The notes beneath the pieces are model-generated. The model saw nothing but the letters and a program-made list of their open reading frames with translations, did not search any database and had not been told where the DNA came from. Positions 36,642 to 46,878 of a stretch of DNA of 64,000 nt are shown piece after piece (the first letter of the stretch is position 1; each line of letters opens with the position of its first letter). A program made the translations under genes and the position numbers. The stretch is from Streptomyces uncialis (GTDB lineage Bacteria > Actinomycetota > Actinomycetes > Streptomycetales > Streptomycetaceae), in the NCBI RefSeq assembly GCF_036250755.1, contig NZ_CP109583.1, positions 7,107,501-7,171,500 of the forward strand, read 5' to 3'.

Positions 36642-37567
36642 GCGGTCCCGGAGCCGGGCCCGTCGTCCAGTTCCCGGGCCCACGGGGGCTGCGCGCCCGG
36701 CCGGGAGCAGGTGATCGCGGCGGCCCGCGCCGTACGCGTGAGGACATCCCGCCACCGCCGCGCCGACAACGCCGCGACACCGGCGGCGGACAGCGCGTCA
36801 TGGGCCGCCAGCAGATGCAGCAGGGCGGCACCCGCGGTGTCCCCCGCGCCGATCGTGTCGACCACGTCCACCGGGTGGGACGGCACACTCAGCTCACCAC
36901 CGTCCCGGGTGTGCACCGTCAGCCCCGCCGCGCCCCGGGTCAGGACCACCGCGCGGGGCCCCGCCGCGAGCCATTCCCGTGGAGTGCCCCCCAGCCAGTC
37001 GGCGTCCTCCACGGACAGCTTGAGCACCGTCACGGACGGCAGCCAGGACCGGAAACGCGCGCGGTACGCGTCGGCGTCCGGGACGAGGGCCGCCCGGATG
37101 TTGGGGTCCAGCAGCGTGAGGAGCCCGCGCGCGTGAGCCCGCCGCAGCAGCGCCTCGTACGCGCTCGCGCCCGGCTCCAGCACCAGGGAGCAGGTGCCGA
37201 AGGCCACCGCTCGCGTCCCGTCCGGCAGCGCCTCGGGCGCCGTGAACAGCCGGTCGGCCGTGCCGTCCACGTAGAAGGTGTACGAGGCGGAGCCGTCCTC
37301 ACCCACGGACGCGAGCGCCAGGGGTGTCGGCTCCGGGCCCCGCTGGACGGACGACACGTCCACGCCCGCCTCCCGCAGCCCCTTGAGCAGCGCTTCGCCG
37401 TAGCCGTCCGTGGCGACCCGCGACAGGAACGCGGTGGGGGAGCCGAGCCGTCCCAGCGCCACGGCGGTGTTGTACGGCCCGCCGCCGGGCCGGGGCAGCA
37501 GCGGCGCCAGCGCGTCGGGCCGCTCCGGTACGAGGTCGATGAGGGCTTCTCCGGCGACGACGATCAC
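36638..37567 (-). CDS. PfkB-family carbohydrate kinase (fructokinase-like)
   Basis: A kinase of 309 residues. The N-terminal VVAGEALIDLVPE and GGGPYNTAVALGRLG are PfkB signature 1, and VVDTIGAGDTAGAALLHLL holds the catalytic aspartate (about residue 245). The pattern with YVDGTADRLFT and LDPNIRAAL is that of fructokinase and related sugar kinases. GTG 37567 has AAGGGA 6 bases upstream. It is convergent with uvrA, and its stop lies in the terminator hairpin. Confidence 0.88.
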   Translation of the reverse strand: MIVVAGEALIDLVPERPDALAPLLPRPGGGPYNTAVALGRLGSPTAFLSRVATDGYGEALLKGLREAGVDVSSVQRGPEPTPLALASVGEDGSASYTFYVDGTADRLFTAPEALPDGTRAVAFGTCSLVLEPGASAYEALLRRAHARGLLTLLDPNIRAALVPDADAYRARFRSWLPSVTVLKLSVEDADWLGGTPREWLAAGPRAVVLTRGAAGLTVHTRDGGELSVPSHPVDVVDTIGAGDTAGAALLHLLAAHDALSAAGVAALSARRWRDVLTRTARAAAITCSRPGAQPPWARELDDGPGSGTA

Positions 37568-37792
37568 TGTGGTCCCTTCCGCCGCTCCCGGGTGACGGGT
37601 CCCCCTCCCGTCCGGACGGCACGATGTGTGCGGGGTGGCGACCCCGACCGCAGGGTACGTGGGCCCGCCGGCCGCCGGGTTCCCTCCCCGTCACCCCCGC
37701 CGGACGGGCCGGGTCGGGGCCGGTAGGGTCGTCCCCGATATCGTCCGGCCGGGTGGAATCCGGCCTGACCAGCACGAACCCATGGAGACGCC

Positions 37793-38224
37793 ATGTCAGC
37801 GCACCCGACGCCGAGCCGCCGCGCCCTGCTCCAGGGAGCCGCGGCCATCCCGGTGGTCGGACTCGGTCTCGCCGCCTGCTCCACCGAGGGGAGCGGCCGC
37901 GCGGCCACGGCCACCCCGACGGCGCCCGTCGACCTGGGCCCCGAAGGGCAGGTCGCGAAGGGCACGACCAGGCTGTTCAAGGACCAGAAGGTGGTCGTCA
38001 CGCGCGCGCGTGACGGTGCCCTCACCGCGTACGGCAGTGTGTGCACGCACGCCGCGTGCCCGATCAACAAGATGGAGGGCACCACCTTGATCTGCCCGTG
38101 CCACGGCAGCCGTTTCGACGCCACCTCGGGTGAGGTGCTGAAGAGCCCGGCCACGGTGCCGCTGCCCCAGGTGCCGGTCCGGGTCGAGAACGGACGACTG
38201 GTCGCCGGGCCCACCGAGGCCTGA
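37793..38224 (+). CDS. Rieske 2Fe-2S lipoprotein
   Basis: A protein of 143 residues with a Tat-type signal (SRRALLQGAAAIPVVGLG) ending in a lipobox LAAC (Cys about 29). It is therefore exported folded and lipid-anchored. The Rieske ligands are CTHAACP (Cys and His) and CPCHGSRFD (Cys and His), with the two further cysteines for the disulfide. It should carry electrons at the outer face of the membrane, and the partner is unknown. GGAG lies 5 bases before ATG 37793. Confidence 0.93.
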   Translation: MSAHPTPSRRALLQGAAAIPVVGLGLAACSTEGSGRAATATPTAPVDLGPEGQVAKGTTRLFKDQKVVVTRARDGALTAYGSVCTHAACPINKMEGTTLICPCHGSRFDATSGEVLKSPATVPLPQVPVRVENGRLVAGPTEA

Positions 38225-38268
38225 CGGCGACGGCGGCGACAACGGCCGACCGGGGCCCGACCGACCGG

Positions 38269-39222
38269 TCAGTCCCAGTCCCAGTCGATGCCCAGCAACC
38301 CGGCCCGTACCTGCGGCTCCACGAAGTGCACACAGCGGTGGCGGCCGTTCAGGTCCAGCTCGTGGCGGGCCTGGCGCGGGGCCGCCGCCGAGTGCTGGAC
38401 GAACCGGTGGGAGCGCACCGGCAGCGCCTCCTCCGCGAACCGCACCTGGAGCAGGTACTGGCCGCCCGCGAAGCTGAAACCCCGCACGTACTCCTGGGAG
38501 GCGCCCGCGGTGCCGTCCTCGAAGGCGTAGCGGAACACATGGGTGTCACCCGCGCGCAGCCGGGTGTCGAACAGGAACTCGGCCACCAGGACGCCGGTGG
38601 CGCCGTGCCAGCGGACCCGGCCCGTACGGCAGTTCTCCAGCGCGCCGACCGTCACCCGCTCCGGCGCGCAGCCCGGGTCGCCGTGATGGATGGCGACATA
38701 GCGGTCGACGCCGTCCTTGTGCGCGCGCACCACATGGTGGGACTCCCGGCCGAGGAGTTCGCGCCGGGCGCCGATGCTGACCCGCTCGTGGTGCCCGATC
38801 GTGTGCAGCCCCCCGTCGAGCGGGGACCCCAGCTCGCCGAGCAGCCGCTCCAGCACGCCCGACGCCTCCACCAGGGACCGGTAGGTGCGGGCCGCCGGGC
38901 GCCGCGGTCCGCCGACGCCCCCGGGCTGCGCCAGCAGCCGGATCAGGGACTCCTCGGGCAGTTCGAGGATCTCCTCCAGGGCGCGGACCGCGCGCAGCGA
39001 CTCCGGGCGCTGCGGGCGGCGGGCGCCCTGCTGCCAGTAACTCAGGCTCGTCACCCCGACCTTGACGCCCTGGCGCGCGAGATGGTGCTGGACCCGCTGG
39101 AGCGACAGGCTGCGCGCGGCGATCGCGGCCCGCAGGGCGGCGTGGAAGGGCCCCGCCCGCAGCGCGGCGTCCAGTTCCTGTTCCTCGGCGGGAGCGTTCG
39201 ACGGGGGTGTGCCGTGCCGCAT
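38269..39222 (-). CDS. helix-turn-helix regulator
   Basis: A protein of 317 residues. The N-terminal region FHAALRAAIAARSLSLQRVQHHLARQGVKVGVTSLSYWQQGARRPQRPES (about 24-73) is a lambda-repressor-like helix-turn-helix. The remaining 240 residues are a soluble domain found in similar streptomycete regulators, with no known ligand. It is divergent from a secreted protease gene, so it may regulate that operon. ATG 39222 is tentative. GTG 39315 would add 31 residues, and neither has a good ribosome-binding site. Confidence 0.75.
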   Translation of the reverse strand: MRHGTPPSNAPAEEQELDAALRAGPFHAALRAAIAARSLSLQRVQHHLARQGVKVGVTSLSYWQQGARRPQRPESLRAVRALEEILELPEESLIRLLAQPGGVGGPRRPAARTYRSLVEASGVLERLLGELGSPLDGGLHTIGHHERVSIGARRELLGRESHHVVRAHKDGVDRYVAIHHGDPGCAPERVTVGALENCRTGRVRWHGATGVLVAEFLFDTRLRAGDTHVFRYAFEDGTAGASQEYVRGFSFAGGQYLLQVRFAEEALPVRSHRFVQHSAAAPRQARHELDLNGRHRCVHFVEPQVRAGLLGIDWDWD

Positions 39223-39361
39223 CAGGAGGGCCTCTCTGTGAATGTCCACAACGGCTCCACGGGCCGTTGACGCTGGTGCCGGGGGTGGCCTGGTCGCCGT
39301 CCCTGGCTTGTTCACATCGGTGTGCCCCCGTTCACGGACTCACGTCATCCCGCATTGAATC

Positions 39362-39393
39362 GTGTTGACCTGCACCGGACAACACTTGATGCT
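39362..39393 (+). promoter_or_regulatory. candidate protease promoter with operator-like inverted repeat
   Basis: GTGTTG (39362-39367) and CAACAC (39380-39385) form a 6-bp inverted repeat. The same stretch reads TTGACC (39365-39370), 17 bp, GATGCT (39388-39393), a fair -35 and a weak -10. It lies between the HTH regulator and the protease gene. Confidence 0.4.
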
Positions 39394-39449
39394 CATCCCA
39401 GCGTCCGGACGCGCTCCTCCAGTCACCCCACCCCCACGGGAGGATCGCG

Positions 39450-40208
39450 ATGCGCCACAGACATCCCCGTACCCACCGAACCCGACGGCCCGCGCTGCTC
39501 GCGGCGACGGCCGCCGCGGCGGCCCTGGCCGCCCTCACCGCGCCCATGGCCTCCGCGGCACCCGTCCCGGGCCCGTCCGCGGTCTCCTGGCAGCAGGCGG
39601 GCCCCACGGCCCCGCTCGGCACCGCCGGGACCCCCATGGCCCCCTCCCATGCCCTGACGGCCCCGTCCGAGGTCGGCGTCCCCGGCACCCGGCCGGGACC
39701 GGCCGGCCCCGGTGACGTCTCCGCACTCGCCACCAAGCGGCTGAACATCACCATGCAGGCCCAGCAGAAGACCAACTGGTGCTGGGCGGCGGCGGGCAAC
39801 ACCATCGCCGCCTGGTACGGCCGCACCTACTCGCAGAACCAGTTCTGCAACGCCGCCTTCGGCCGGTCGCAGAACAGCACGTGCCCCAACTCGCAGGCCA
39901 CCCTGGGTGATGTCCAGACCGGACTGCGCTGGACCGGCGTCAGTCCCGGCTCCTATGTGAACGGCTGGCTCCGCTACCCGGCCCTCCAGACCGAGATCAA
40001 CGCCGACCGGCCCGTCGAGACCCGCATCCAGTGGTCCGCCGGCGGCGGCCATATGCACGTCCTGTACGGCTACGACGACTCGGGCAGCTGGGTGTACTGG
40101 GGCGACCCGTGGCCCAGCAGCAACCGCTACAGCTGGGCGTCGCACTCCTGGTACGTCAACAACAACACCTTCAGCTGGACCCACTCCCTCTACCGGATCG
40201 GGGCGTGA
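39450..40208 (+). CDS. secreted papain-like cysteine protease
   Basis: A protein of 252 residues with a signal peptide (basic HRTRRP, then a hydrophobic Ala/Leu run, cleaved near ASA-APV) and a Pro/Ala-rich propeptide-like stretch to about residue 95. The mature part has the papain-like pattern: QKTNWCWAAAGNTIAAWYG (catalytic Cys about 110), paired with GGHMHVLYGYDDSG (catalytic His about 196) and YWGDPWPSS (Asp or Asn). It is close to the C39/papain_like_C proteases of streptomycetes. GGGAGG lies before ATG 39450. It is translationally coupled to the next gene. Confidence 0.85.
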   Translation: MRHRHPRTHRTRRPALLAATAAAAALAALTAPMASAAPVPGPSAVSWQQAGPTAPLGTAGTPMAPSHALTAPSEVGVPGTRPGPAGPGDVSALATKRLNITMQAQQKTNWCWAAAGNTIAAWYGRTYSQNQFCNAAFGRSQNSTCPNSQATLGDVQTGLRWTGVSPGSYVNGWLRYPALQTEINADRPVETRIQWSAGGGHMHVLYGYDDSGSWVYWGDPWPSSNRYSWASHSWYVNNNTFSWTHSLYRIGA

Positions 40209-41068
40209 GAAGCGTGCGACCCACGACACGACACCTGACCCCGGCCCGCACCCTGTCGCGCGCCGCCCTCACCGTCACCGCCGCCGCCCTGCTCACGGGG
40301 CTCGCGGCGCCCACGGCAGGCGCCGACCCCGACCCCTCGGCGGCGAGCCGGGCGGCCGCGGACAAGGCGGCCACCGCACCGGCCGCCATGGAGACCCTCA
40401 CCCGCTTCTTCGACCGGGACGGCACCCGCGCGCGGGTGGCCGGTGAACCGCGTGTCGACGGACAGGCGGTACCCGTGTACCACCTGTCCCGGGACTTCGC
40501 CGCGGGCAAGCGGGGCGCGCCGATCGCGGTACCCGTCCACCACGCGAGCCGCGCGGTGTCCGCCGACGGCCGTACGGCGTCCCTGTGGACGGCCCGTCAC
40601 GAGGGCGTGTGGCAGGTGGTGAACATCGCCACCGGTGACGACGAGACGCGCTACACGGCTCTGGGCGAACGGAGGCTGCCCGGGGGGACCGTGTTCCAGG
40701 AGCCGCAGATAGGCGCCTGGTTCGTGCAGCGCGACGCGCGCGTGGTGCCTCTCGACAAGGAGGCGCGCACCGCGGTGGGCACCGACGGCACCAGTCTGAA
40801 CGCCTACCGTGACCGGGTGCGGCGTGCGTACGGCGACAAGCTGCCGGGCTCCGCCTACGCCAAGTCCGGCAAGGCGGGCGGCTACGGACCGGTCCAGCAG
40901 GACACCCGCCCGGACGCCGGTGCCGGGGCACCCGCGCGGGCGGCGGCCCCGGACGACCCGCTGAACGTCTCCGTCGCGGTGGCCTCGGGCGCGGCGGGCG
41001 TGGGTCTGCTCGCCACGCTGCTGTGGGCGGGTGCCGCGCTGCGGCGGCGCGTGCCGCCCGGCCGCTGA
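40205..41068 (+). CDS. exported, membrane-anchored protein coupled to the protease
   Basis: A protein of 287 residues, not assigned to a family. It has an N-terminal signal sequence (LSRAALTVTAAALLTGLAAPTAGA) and a C-terminal membrane helix (VSVAVASGAAGVGLLATLLWAGAA) followed by RRRVPPGR, so most of it lies outside the cell, anchored at the C-terminus. Its GTG overlaps the protease stop as GTGA. This constant pairing suggests an anchor, chaperone or inhibitor for the protease. GTG 40214 is an alternative start. Confidence 0.8.
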   Translation: MRSVRPTTRHLTPARTLSRAALTVTAAALLTGLAAPTAGADPDPSAASRAAADKAATAPAAMETLTRFFDRDGTRARVAGEPRVDGQAVPVYHLSRDFAAGKRGAPIAVPVHHASRAVSADGRTASLWTARHEGVWQVVNIATGDDETRYTALGERRLPGGTVFQEPQIGAWFVQRDARVVPLDKEARTAVGTDGTSLNAYRDRVRRAYGDKLPGSAYAKSGKAGGYGPVQQDTRPDAGAGAPARAAAPDDPLNVSVAVASGAAGVGLLATLLWAGAALRRRVPPGR

Positions 41069-41072
41069 CCGG

Positions 41073-41234
41073 CGTCCCGGGGCGTGGATGAGGCCCGCCC
41101 CCTCCACGCCCCGGGACGGCACGCTGCCGGGGCCCCCGTGGGAACCACACACCGCCCGCGGGGGCCCCGGCCGGGCGCCACGGGCCCCGGGCGGGCCGGT
41201 GCGGCACCGGAGGACCCCGGTGCCGCACCGGCCC
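41073..41234 (+). terminator. two long terminator hairpins before uvrC
   Basis: First hairpin: 16-bp perfect stem 41073-41088 and 41103-41118. Second: 18-bp perfect stem 41193-41210 and 41217-41234 with a 6-base loop. They isolate the uvrC promoter from the protease operon. Confidence 0.88.
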
Positions 41235-41276
41235 GTACCCGTGCCCGCACCCCGGGGCAGGGCCGTCGGGGCACGG

Positions 41277-41299
41277 CTGTCGGTGGCCGCAAGTAGGGT
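41277..41299 (+). promoter_or_regulatory. PafBC-type DNA-damage promoter of uvrC
   Basis: CTGTCGGTG (41277-41285), 8 bp, TAGGGT (41294-41299). The uvrC ATG at 41307 begins 7 bp later, the same geometry as at uvrB and ogt, so a leaderless mRNA is expected. Confidence 0.87.
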
Positions 41300-41306
41300 G
41301 TGAGAC

Positions 41307-43592
41307 ATGGCCGACCCCTCCAGCTATCGCCCCAAGCCGGGACAGATCCCCGACTCGCCGGGGGTCTACAAGTTCCGTGACGAGCACCGCCGGGTGATCT
41401 ACGTCGGCAAGGCGAAGAGCCTGCGCCAGCGGCTCGCGAGCTACTTCCAGGACCTCGCGGGTCTGCATCCGCGTACCCGCACGATGGTCACCACGGCCGC
41501 GTCCGTGGAGTGGACGGTGGTGTCCACCGAGGTCGAGGCCCTCCAGCTCGAATACTCCTGGATCAAGGAGTTCGACCCCCGGTTCAACGTCAAGTACCGC
41601 GACGACAAGAGCTACCCCTACCTCGCGGTGACGATGAACGAGGAGTTCCCCCGCGTCCAGGTGATGCGCGGTCAGAAACGCAAGGGCGTACGGTACTTCG
41701 GGCCGTACGGGCACGCCTGGGCGATCCGGGACACGGTCGATCTGCTGCTGCGGGTCTTCCCGGTACGGACCTGCTCGGCGGGCGTCTTCAAGAACGCCGC
41801 GCGCACCGGCCGCCCCTGTCTCCTCGGCTACATCGGCAAGTGTTCCGCGCCCTGTGTCGGCCGGATCAGCCCCGAGGACCACCGCGAACTGGCCGACGAG
41901 TTCAGCGACTTCATGGCCGGACGCACCGGCACGTACATCCGCCGCCTCGAACAGAGCATGACCGACGCCGCCGAGGAGATGGAGTACGAGCGGGCCGCCC
42001 GGCTGCGCGACGACATCGGGGCGCTGCGCAAGGCGATGGAGAAGAGCGCGGTCGTCCTCGCGGACGCCACCGACGCGGATCTGATCGCCCTCGCGGAGGA
42101 CGAGCTGGAAGCGGCCGTGCAGATCTTCCATGTGCGCGGCGGCCGGGTGCGCGGCCAGCGTGGCTGGGTCACCGACAAGGTCGAGGCGGTCACCACGGGT
42201 GACCTGGTGGAGCACGCCATCCAGCAGCTCTACGGCGAGGAGAGCGGTGACGCCGTGCCCCGCGAGGTCCTCGTCCCCGCGCTGCCCGACCCGGCGGAGC
42301 CCGTCCAGGAGTGGCTGACCGGCCGCCGCGGGGCGAACGTCTCGCTGCGGGTGCCGCAGCGCGGCGACAAGAAGGCCCTCATGGAGACCGTCGCGCGCAA
42401 CGCCCAGCAGTCCCTCGTGCTGCACAAGACCAAGCGCGCCTCCGACCTCACCACCCGCTCGCGCGCGCTGGAGGAGATCGCCGTCGCCCTGGAGCTGGAC
42501 AGCGCCCCGCTGCGTATCGAGTGCTACGACATCTCGCACTTCCAGGGTGACGACGTGGTCGCCTCGATGGTCGTCTTCGAGGACGGTCTCGCCCGCAAGA
42601 GCGAGTACCGGCGGTTCCAGATCAAGGGCCGCGCGGGGGACACCCAGCTCTGGCACGGCGAGGGCCAGGACGACGTCCGCTCCATGCACGAGGTGATCAC
42701 CCGACGTTTCCGGCGCTATCTCCAGGAGAAGGAGCGCACGGGGGAGTGGACCCAGCCGCCCGACCCCGCCGACACGGAAGCCCCCGTGCCCGCCGACCCG
42801 ACCGCGCCCGGCGGCCTCCCTGTGTCCGACGGCCCGGCCGCGCCCGGTGACCTCACCGCGCCGACCCCGTCCGCCGACCTGACCAAGCCCGCCGTGCCCA
42901 CGGCCCCTGCCGAGGCCACCATCCCCACGACCCCCGCCGCCCCGACGGCCCCCGCCCCCGCCGAGGACGCCCCGCCCGTCGTCCTGCGGGCCGACGGCAC
43001 GCCCGAGGCGCCCCTCGGCCCCACCGACGACGACGGGCGGCCCAAGCGCTTCGCGTACCCGCCCCAGCTCGTGGTGGTCGACGGCGGACAGCCGCAGGTC
43101 GCCGCCGCCCGGCGCGCGCTGGACGAGCTGGGCATCGACGACATCGCCGTCTGCGGGCTCGCCAAGCGCCTCGAAGAGGTGTGGGTGCCCGGCGAGGACG
43201 ACCCCGTGATCCTGCCCCGCACCAGTGAGGGCCTGTATCTGCTCCAGCGGGTGCGGGACGAGGCCCACCGCTTCGCGATCACCTATCAGCGGGCCAAGCG
43301 CGCCAAACGCTTCCGCGCGGGCCCGCTGGACGACGTCCCCGGCCTGGGGGATGCCCGCAAGCAGGCCCTGATCAAGCATTTCGGTTCGGTGAAGAGGCTC
43401 CGGTCGGCCACAATCGACGAGATCTGCGAGGTGCCCGGCATAGGCCGCAAGACGGCCCTGACGATCGCCGCGGCCCTCGCGGAAGCGGCTCCGGCCGCGC
43501 CCGCCGTGAACACGGCGACCGGAGAGATCATCGAAGACGAGGAACCCGTGTCCGCGGGCACCTCGGACAACCGACGGGGGCAGGAGCCATGA
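41307..43592 (+). CDS. uvrC: excinuclease ABC subunit C
   Basis: UvrC of 761 residues. The GIY-YIG nuclease is at the N-terminus ([25 protein letters not shown]), then a Cys-rich patch CSAGVFKN...[13 protein letters not shown], a UVR domain ([19 protein letters not shown]), an RNase H-like nuclease ([10 protein letters not shown] and [10 protein letters not shown]) and two HhH motifs ([19 protein letters not shown] and [14 protein letters not shown]). Residues about 480-577, inside the RNase H part, are a Pro/Ala/Thr-rich insertion. UvrC makes both incisions in nucleotide excision repair. Its stop overlaps the rapZ ATG. Confidence 0.97.
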   Translation: MADPSSYRPKPGQIPDSPGVYKFRDEHRRVIYVGKAKSLRQRLASYFQDLAGLHPRTRTMVTTAASVEWTVVSTEVEALQLEYSWIKEFDPRFNVKYRDDKSYPYLAVTMNEEFPRVQVMRGQKRKGVRYFGPYGHAWAIRDTVDLLLRVFPVRTCSAGVFKNAARTGRPCLLGYIGKCSAPCVGRISPEDHRELADEFSDFMAGRTGTYIRRLEQSMTDAAEEMEYERAARLRDDIGALRKAMEKSAVVLADATDADLIALAEDELEAAVQIFHVRGGRVRGQRGWVTDKVEAVTTGDLVEHAIQQLYGEESGDAVPREVLVPALPDPAEPVQEWLTGRRGANVSLRVPQRGDKKALMETVARNAQQSLVLHKTKRASDLTTRSRALEEIAVALELDSAPLRIECYDISHFQGDDVVASMVVFEDGLARKSEYRRFQIKGRAGDTQLWHGEGQDDVRSMHEVITRRFRRYLQEKERTGEWTQPPDPADTEAPVPADPTAPGGLPVSDGPAAPGDLTAPTPSADLTKPAVPTAPAEATIPTTPAAPTAPAPAEDAPPVVLRADGTPEAPLGPTDDDGRPKRFAYPPQLVVVDGGQPQVAAARRALDELGIDDIAVCGLAKRLEEVWVPGEDDPVILPRTSEGLYLLQRVRDEAHRFAITYQRAKRAKRFRAGPLDDVPGLGDARKQALIKHFGSVKRLRSATIDEICEVPGIGRKTALTIAAALAEAAPAAPAVNTATGEIIEDEEPVSAGTSDNRRGQEP

Positions 43593-44662
43593 CCGATCGA
43601 CACGCACACGACGCCACGGGTGACACGGACGCCACAGGTGACGGGGCGGACACCACGTCCGCCCCGGGTGACGGCGGCGAGCGGGGCACCACCGACGGCC
43701 CCGCGGCCCAGGGCGAGCACGGCGAGCACACAGAACCGGACAAAGACGGAGCACAGGTGAGTACGGGCGCGACGATCGACACTCCCGGGGTCCCCGAGGC
43801 GGCCATTCCCGAGCTGGTGATCATCTCGGGGATGTCCGGCGCGGGCCGCTCCACCGCGGCGAAGTGTCTGGAGGACCTCGGCTGGTTCGTGGTCGACAAC
43901 CTCCCGCCCGCGCTGATCCCCACCATGGTGGAGCTCGGCGCCCGCTCCCAGGGCAACGTCGCCCGGATCGCCGTCGTCGTGGACGTCCGCGGCCGGCGCT
44001 TCTTCGACAACCTCCGCGAGTCCCTCGCCGACCTGGAGTCCAAGCACGTCACCCGGCGCATCGTCTTCCTGGAGTCCTCCGACGACGCCCTGGTCCGCCG
44101 CTTCGAGGGCGTGCGCCGCCCGCACCCCCTCCAGGGCGACGGCCGGATCGTCGACGGCATCGCCGCCGAACGCGAACTCCTGCGCGAGCTGCGCGGTGAC
44201 GCCGACCTGGTGATCGACACCTCCAGCCTGAACGTCCACGAGCTGCGCGCCAAGATGGACGCCCAGTTCGCGGGCGAGGAGGAGCCCGAGCTGCGGGCCA
44301 CCGTGATGTCGTTCGGCTTCAAGTACGGGCTGCCCGTCGACGCGGACCTCGTCGTCGACATGCGCTTCCTGCCCAATCCGCACTGGGTCCCCGAGCTGCG
44401 TCCCTTCACCGGGCTCAACGAGGAGGTCTCGGCCTACATCTTCAACCAGCCCGGTGCCAAGGAGTTCCTGGACCGCTACGCCGAGCTGCTGCGGCTCATC
44501 GCCGCCGGGTACCGCCGCGAGGGCAAGCGCTATGTGACCATCGCCGTCGGCTGCACCGGCGGCAAGCACCGCTCCGTCGCCATGTCGGAGAAGCTCGCCG
44601 CACGGCTGGCCGCCGAGGGCGTCGAGACCGTCGTCGTCCACCGGGACATGGGACGCGAATGA
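43589..44662 (+). CDS. rapZ: RapZ-family RNase adapter/nucleotide-binding protein
   Basis: A protein of 357 residues. The Walker A is [12 protein letters not shown] (about 80-91) and Walker-type strands continue [10 protein letters not shown]. The C-terminal RapZ domain has [25 protein letters not shown] and the closing [17 protein letters not shown]. In other bacteria it links cell-envelope sugar metabolism with RNA decay. The first 56 residues are acidic low complexity. ATG 43589 overlaps the uvrC stop as ATGA, but GTG 43757 with GGAG at 5-base spacing would give a 301-residue protein of normal family length and may be the real start. Confidence 0.93.
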   Translation: MTDRHAHDATGDTDATGDGADTTSAPGDGGERGTTDGPAAQGEHGEHTEPDKDGAQVSTGATIDTPGVPEAAIPELVIISGMSGAGRSTAAKCLEDLGWFVVDNLPPALIPTMVELGARSQGNVARIAVVVDVRGRRFFDNLRESLADLESKHVTRRIVFLESSDDALVRRFEGVRRPHPLQGDGRIVDGIAAERELLRELRGDADLVIDTSSLNVHELRAKMDAQFAGEEEPELRATVMSFGFKYGLPVDADLVVDMRFLPNPHWVPELRPFTGLNEEVSAYIFNQPGAKEFLDRYAELLRLIAAGYRREGKRYVTIAVGCTGGKHRSVAMSEKLAARLAAEGVETVVVHRDMGRE

Positions 44663-45711
44663 CCGGGCGCACACTCCGGTTGCGCCGCTTGGGCCGCACC
44701 ACCCCCCTCCGTCCGGGTGAAAAGCCCGAGCGGGTCCGCCGCCGCGGCGCACAGCCCAAGGTCGTCGCCCTCGGCGGCGGCATGGGCCTGTCCGCGTCCC
44801 TCGCCGGACTGCGCCGGATCACCGGCGATCTCACCGCCGTCGTCACCGTCGCGGACGACGGCGGCTCCAGCGGCCGTCTCCGCGATGAGCTGGGCGTTCT
44901 TCCCCCTGGGGACCTCCGCAAGGCGCTCGCCGCGCTGTGCGGGGACGACGACTGGGGGCAGACCTGGGCCCGGGTGATCCAGCACCGTTTCCAGTCCGGT
45001 GGCGAGATGCACGGACACGCCGTCGGCAATCTGCTGATCGTCGCCCTGTGGGAGCAGCTCGGCGATCATGTGCTCGCGCTGGACCTGGTGGGCAAGCTGC
45101 TGGGCGCGCAGGGCCGTGTTCTGCCCATGTCGGCGGTGCCGCTGGAGCTGGAAGCCCTGGTCAGAGGGCATGACCCGGATCGTCCCGATGACGTGGACAC
45201 GGTCCGTGGACAGGCCACCGTGGCGCTCACCCCCGGTGAGGTGCAGTCGGTGCACCTGGTGCCCAACGATCCGCCCGCCGTACCGGAGGCCGTGGGGGCC
45301 GTCCTGGACGCCGACTGGGTGGTCCTGGGGCCCGGTTCATGGTTCTCGTCGGTGATCCCGCACCTCCTGGTGCCGGAGCTGAGGGACGCCCTGACCGAGA
45401 CGAAGGCGCGCCGGGTGCTCGCGCTGAACCTCGCCCCCCAACCCGGAGAAACCGAGGGGTTCTCCCCGCAGCGTCATTTGGAGGTTTTGGGACGACACGC
45501 CCCTAAACTCGCCCTGGACGTGGTGCTCGCCGACGAGGCCGCCGTGCCGGACCGTGATTCGCTCGCCGAAGCCGCCCAGGGCTTCGGGGCCACGGTCGAA
45601 CTGGCCCCGGTCGCCCGGACCGACGGCAGCCCCAGGCACGATCCGGAGCTGTTGGCCGCCGCGTACGACCGTATTTTTCGGATGCATGGAAGGATCGGCC
45701 CATGGCGATGA
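44659..45711 (+). CDS. yvcK: YvcK/CofD-like gluconeogenesis factor
   Basis: A protein of 350 residues. The CofD-like nucleotide-binding core starts [20 protein letters not shown] (about 36-55) and has [27 protein letters not shown] and [17 protein letters not shown]. YvcK binds UDP-sugars and controls carbon flow between glycolysis and cell wall precursors. It overlaps rapZ as ATGA and whiA by 10 bases, the conserved rapZ-yvcK-whiA order of Gram-positive bacteria. Its N-terminal 35 residues are basic. Confidence 0.95.
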   Translation: MTGRTLRLRRLGRTTPLRPGEKPERVRRRGAQPKVVALGGGMGLSASLAGLRRITGDLTAVVTVADDGGSSGRLRDELGVLPPGDLRKALAALCGDDDWGQTWARVIQHRFQSGGEMHGHAVGNLLIVALWEQLGDHVLALDLVGKLLGAQGRVLPMSAVPLELEALVRGHDPDRPDDVDTVRGQATVALTPGEVQSVHLVPNDPPAVPEAVGAVLDADWVVLGPGSWFSSVIPHLLVPELRDALTETKARRVLALNLAPQPGETEGFSPQRHLEVLGRHAPKLALDVVLADEAAVPDRDSLAEAAQGFGATVELAPVARTDGSPRHDPELLAAAYDRIFRMHGRIGPWR

Positions 45712-46691
45712 CGGCAGCGGTGAAGGATGAGATTTCCCGGCTTCCCGTCACCCGGACCTGCTGCAGAAAGGCGGAGGTCTCGTCGATCCTGCGGTTCGCG
45801 GGCGGGCTGCACCTGGTCAGCGGACGCATCGTGATCGAGGCGGAGCTGGACACCGCGATGGCGGCCCGCCGGCTCAAGCGGGACATCCTGGAGATCTTCG
45901 GGCACAGCTCGGAGCTGATCGTGATGGCGCCCGGCGGGCTGCGCCGCGGCTCGCGGTTCGTGGTCCGCGTCGTCGCGGGCGGTGACCAGCTCGCCCGGCA
46001 GACGGGCCTCGTGGACGGCCGCGGCCGTCCCATCCGGGGGCTGCCGCCGCAGGTGGTCTCCGGGGCCACCTGTGACGCCGAGGCGGCCTGGCGCGGGGCG
46101 TTCCTGGCGCACGGCTCGCTCACCGAGCCCGGCCGCTCCTCGTCGCTGGAGGTGACCTGCCCCGGACCGGAGGCGGCGCTGGCGCTGGTCGGGGCGGCCC
46201 GCCGGCTCCAGATCGGCGCGAAGGCCCGTGAGGTGCGCGGGGTGGACCGGGTCGTCGTCCGGGACGGGGACGCGATCGGCGCCCTGCTGACCCGTCTCGG
46301 TGCCCATGAGTCGGTCCTGGCGTGGGAGGAGCGGCGGATGCGGCGCGAGGTGCGCGCCACCGCGAACCGCCTCGCCAACTTCGACGACGCCAATCTGCGG
46401 CGGTCCGCGCGGGCCGCGGTGGCGGCGGGCGCGCGGGTGCAGCGGGCGCTGGAGATCCTCGCGGACGAGGTGCCCGAGCATCTGGCGGCGGCCGGCCGGC
46501 TGCGGATGGAGCACAAGCAGGCGTCGCTGGAGGAGCTGGGCGCGCTCGCCGACCCGCCGCTGACCAAGGACGCGGTGGCCGGGCGTATCCGGCGGCTGCT
46601 GGCGATGGCCGACAAGCGCGCGTCCGACCTGGGCATCCCGGGGACGGAGTCCAATCTCACCGAGGACATGGCCGACAACCTGGTCGGCTGA
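45702..46691 (+). CDS. whiA: sporulation regulator WhiA
   Basis: WhiA of 329 residues, the normal length. The N-terminus is a LAGLIDADG homing-endonuclease-like fold ([24 protein letters not shown] and [21 protein letters not shown]), without the catalytic acids. The C-terminal helix-turn-helix is [29 protein letters not shown]. In Streptomyces it acts with WhiB to start sporulation septation. AAGGA lies 8 bases before ATG 45702, inside yvcK. A strong terminator follows. Confidence 0.98.
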   Translation: MAMTAAVKDEISRLPVTRTCCRKAEVSSILRFAGGLHLVSGRIVIEAELDTAMAARRLKRDILEIFGHSSELIVMAPGGLRRGSRFVVRVVAGGDQLARQTGLVDGRGRPIRGLPPQVVSGATCDAEAAWRGAFLAHGSLTEPGRSSSLEVTCPGPEAALALVGAARRLQIGAKAREVRGVDRVVVRDGDAIGALLTRLGAHESVLAWEERRMRREVRATANRLANFDDANLRRSARAAVAAGARVQRALEILADEVPEHLAAAGRLRMEHKQASLEELGALADPPLTKDAVAGRIRRLLAMADKRASDLGIPGTESNLTEDMADNLVG

Positions 46692-46710
46692 GCAGCCGTT
46701 TCTCTTCCCT

Positions 46711-46773
46711 GAGCCCGGCGGGGTGCCGGGGAGCCGCGTGACCGTACGTGGCTCCCGTGCCCCCGCCGGGCTC
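46711..46773 (+). terminator. whiA operon terminator
   Basis: GAGCCCGGCGGGG (46711-46723) pairs perfectly with 46761-46773, and an inner GGGAGCC/GGCTCCC pair extends the helix. It starts 20 bp after the whiA stop. Confidence 0.85.
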
Positions 46774-46878
46774 TCGCTTGCCGTGAGAAAGGCTGAAAAC
46801 ACTCCATTGACATGATCATGAAGGGCGGTGAGCCTGGCACGCGCCCACAAAAGTGCAGGACCACCACCAGGGGTACAG

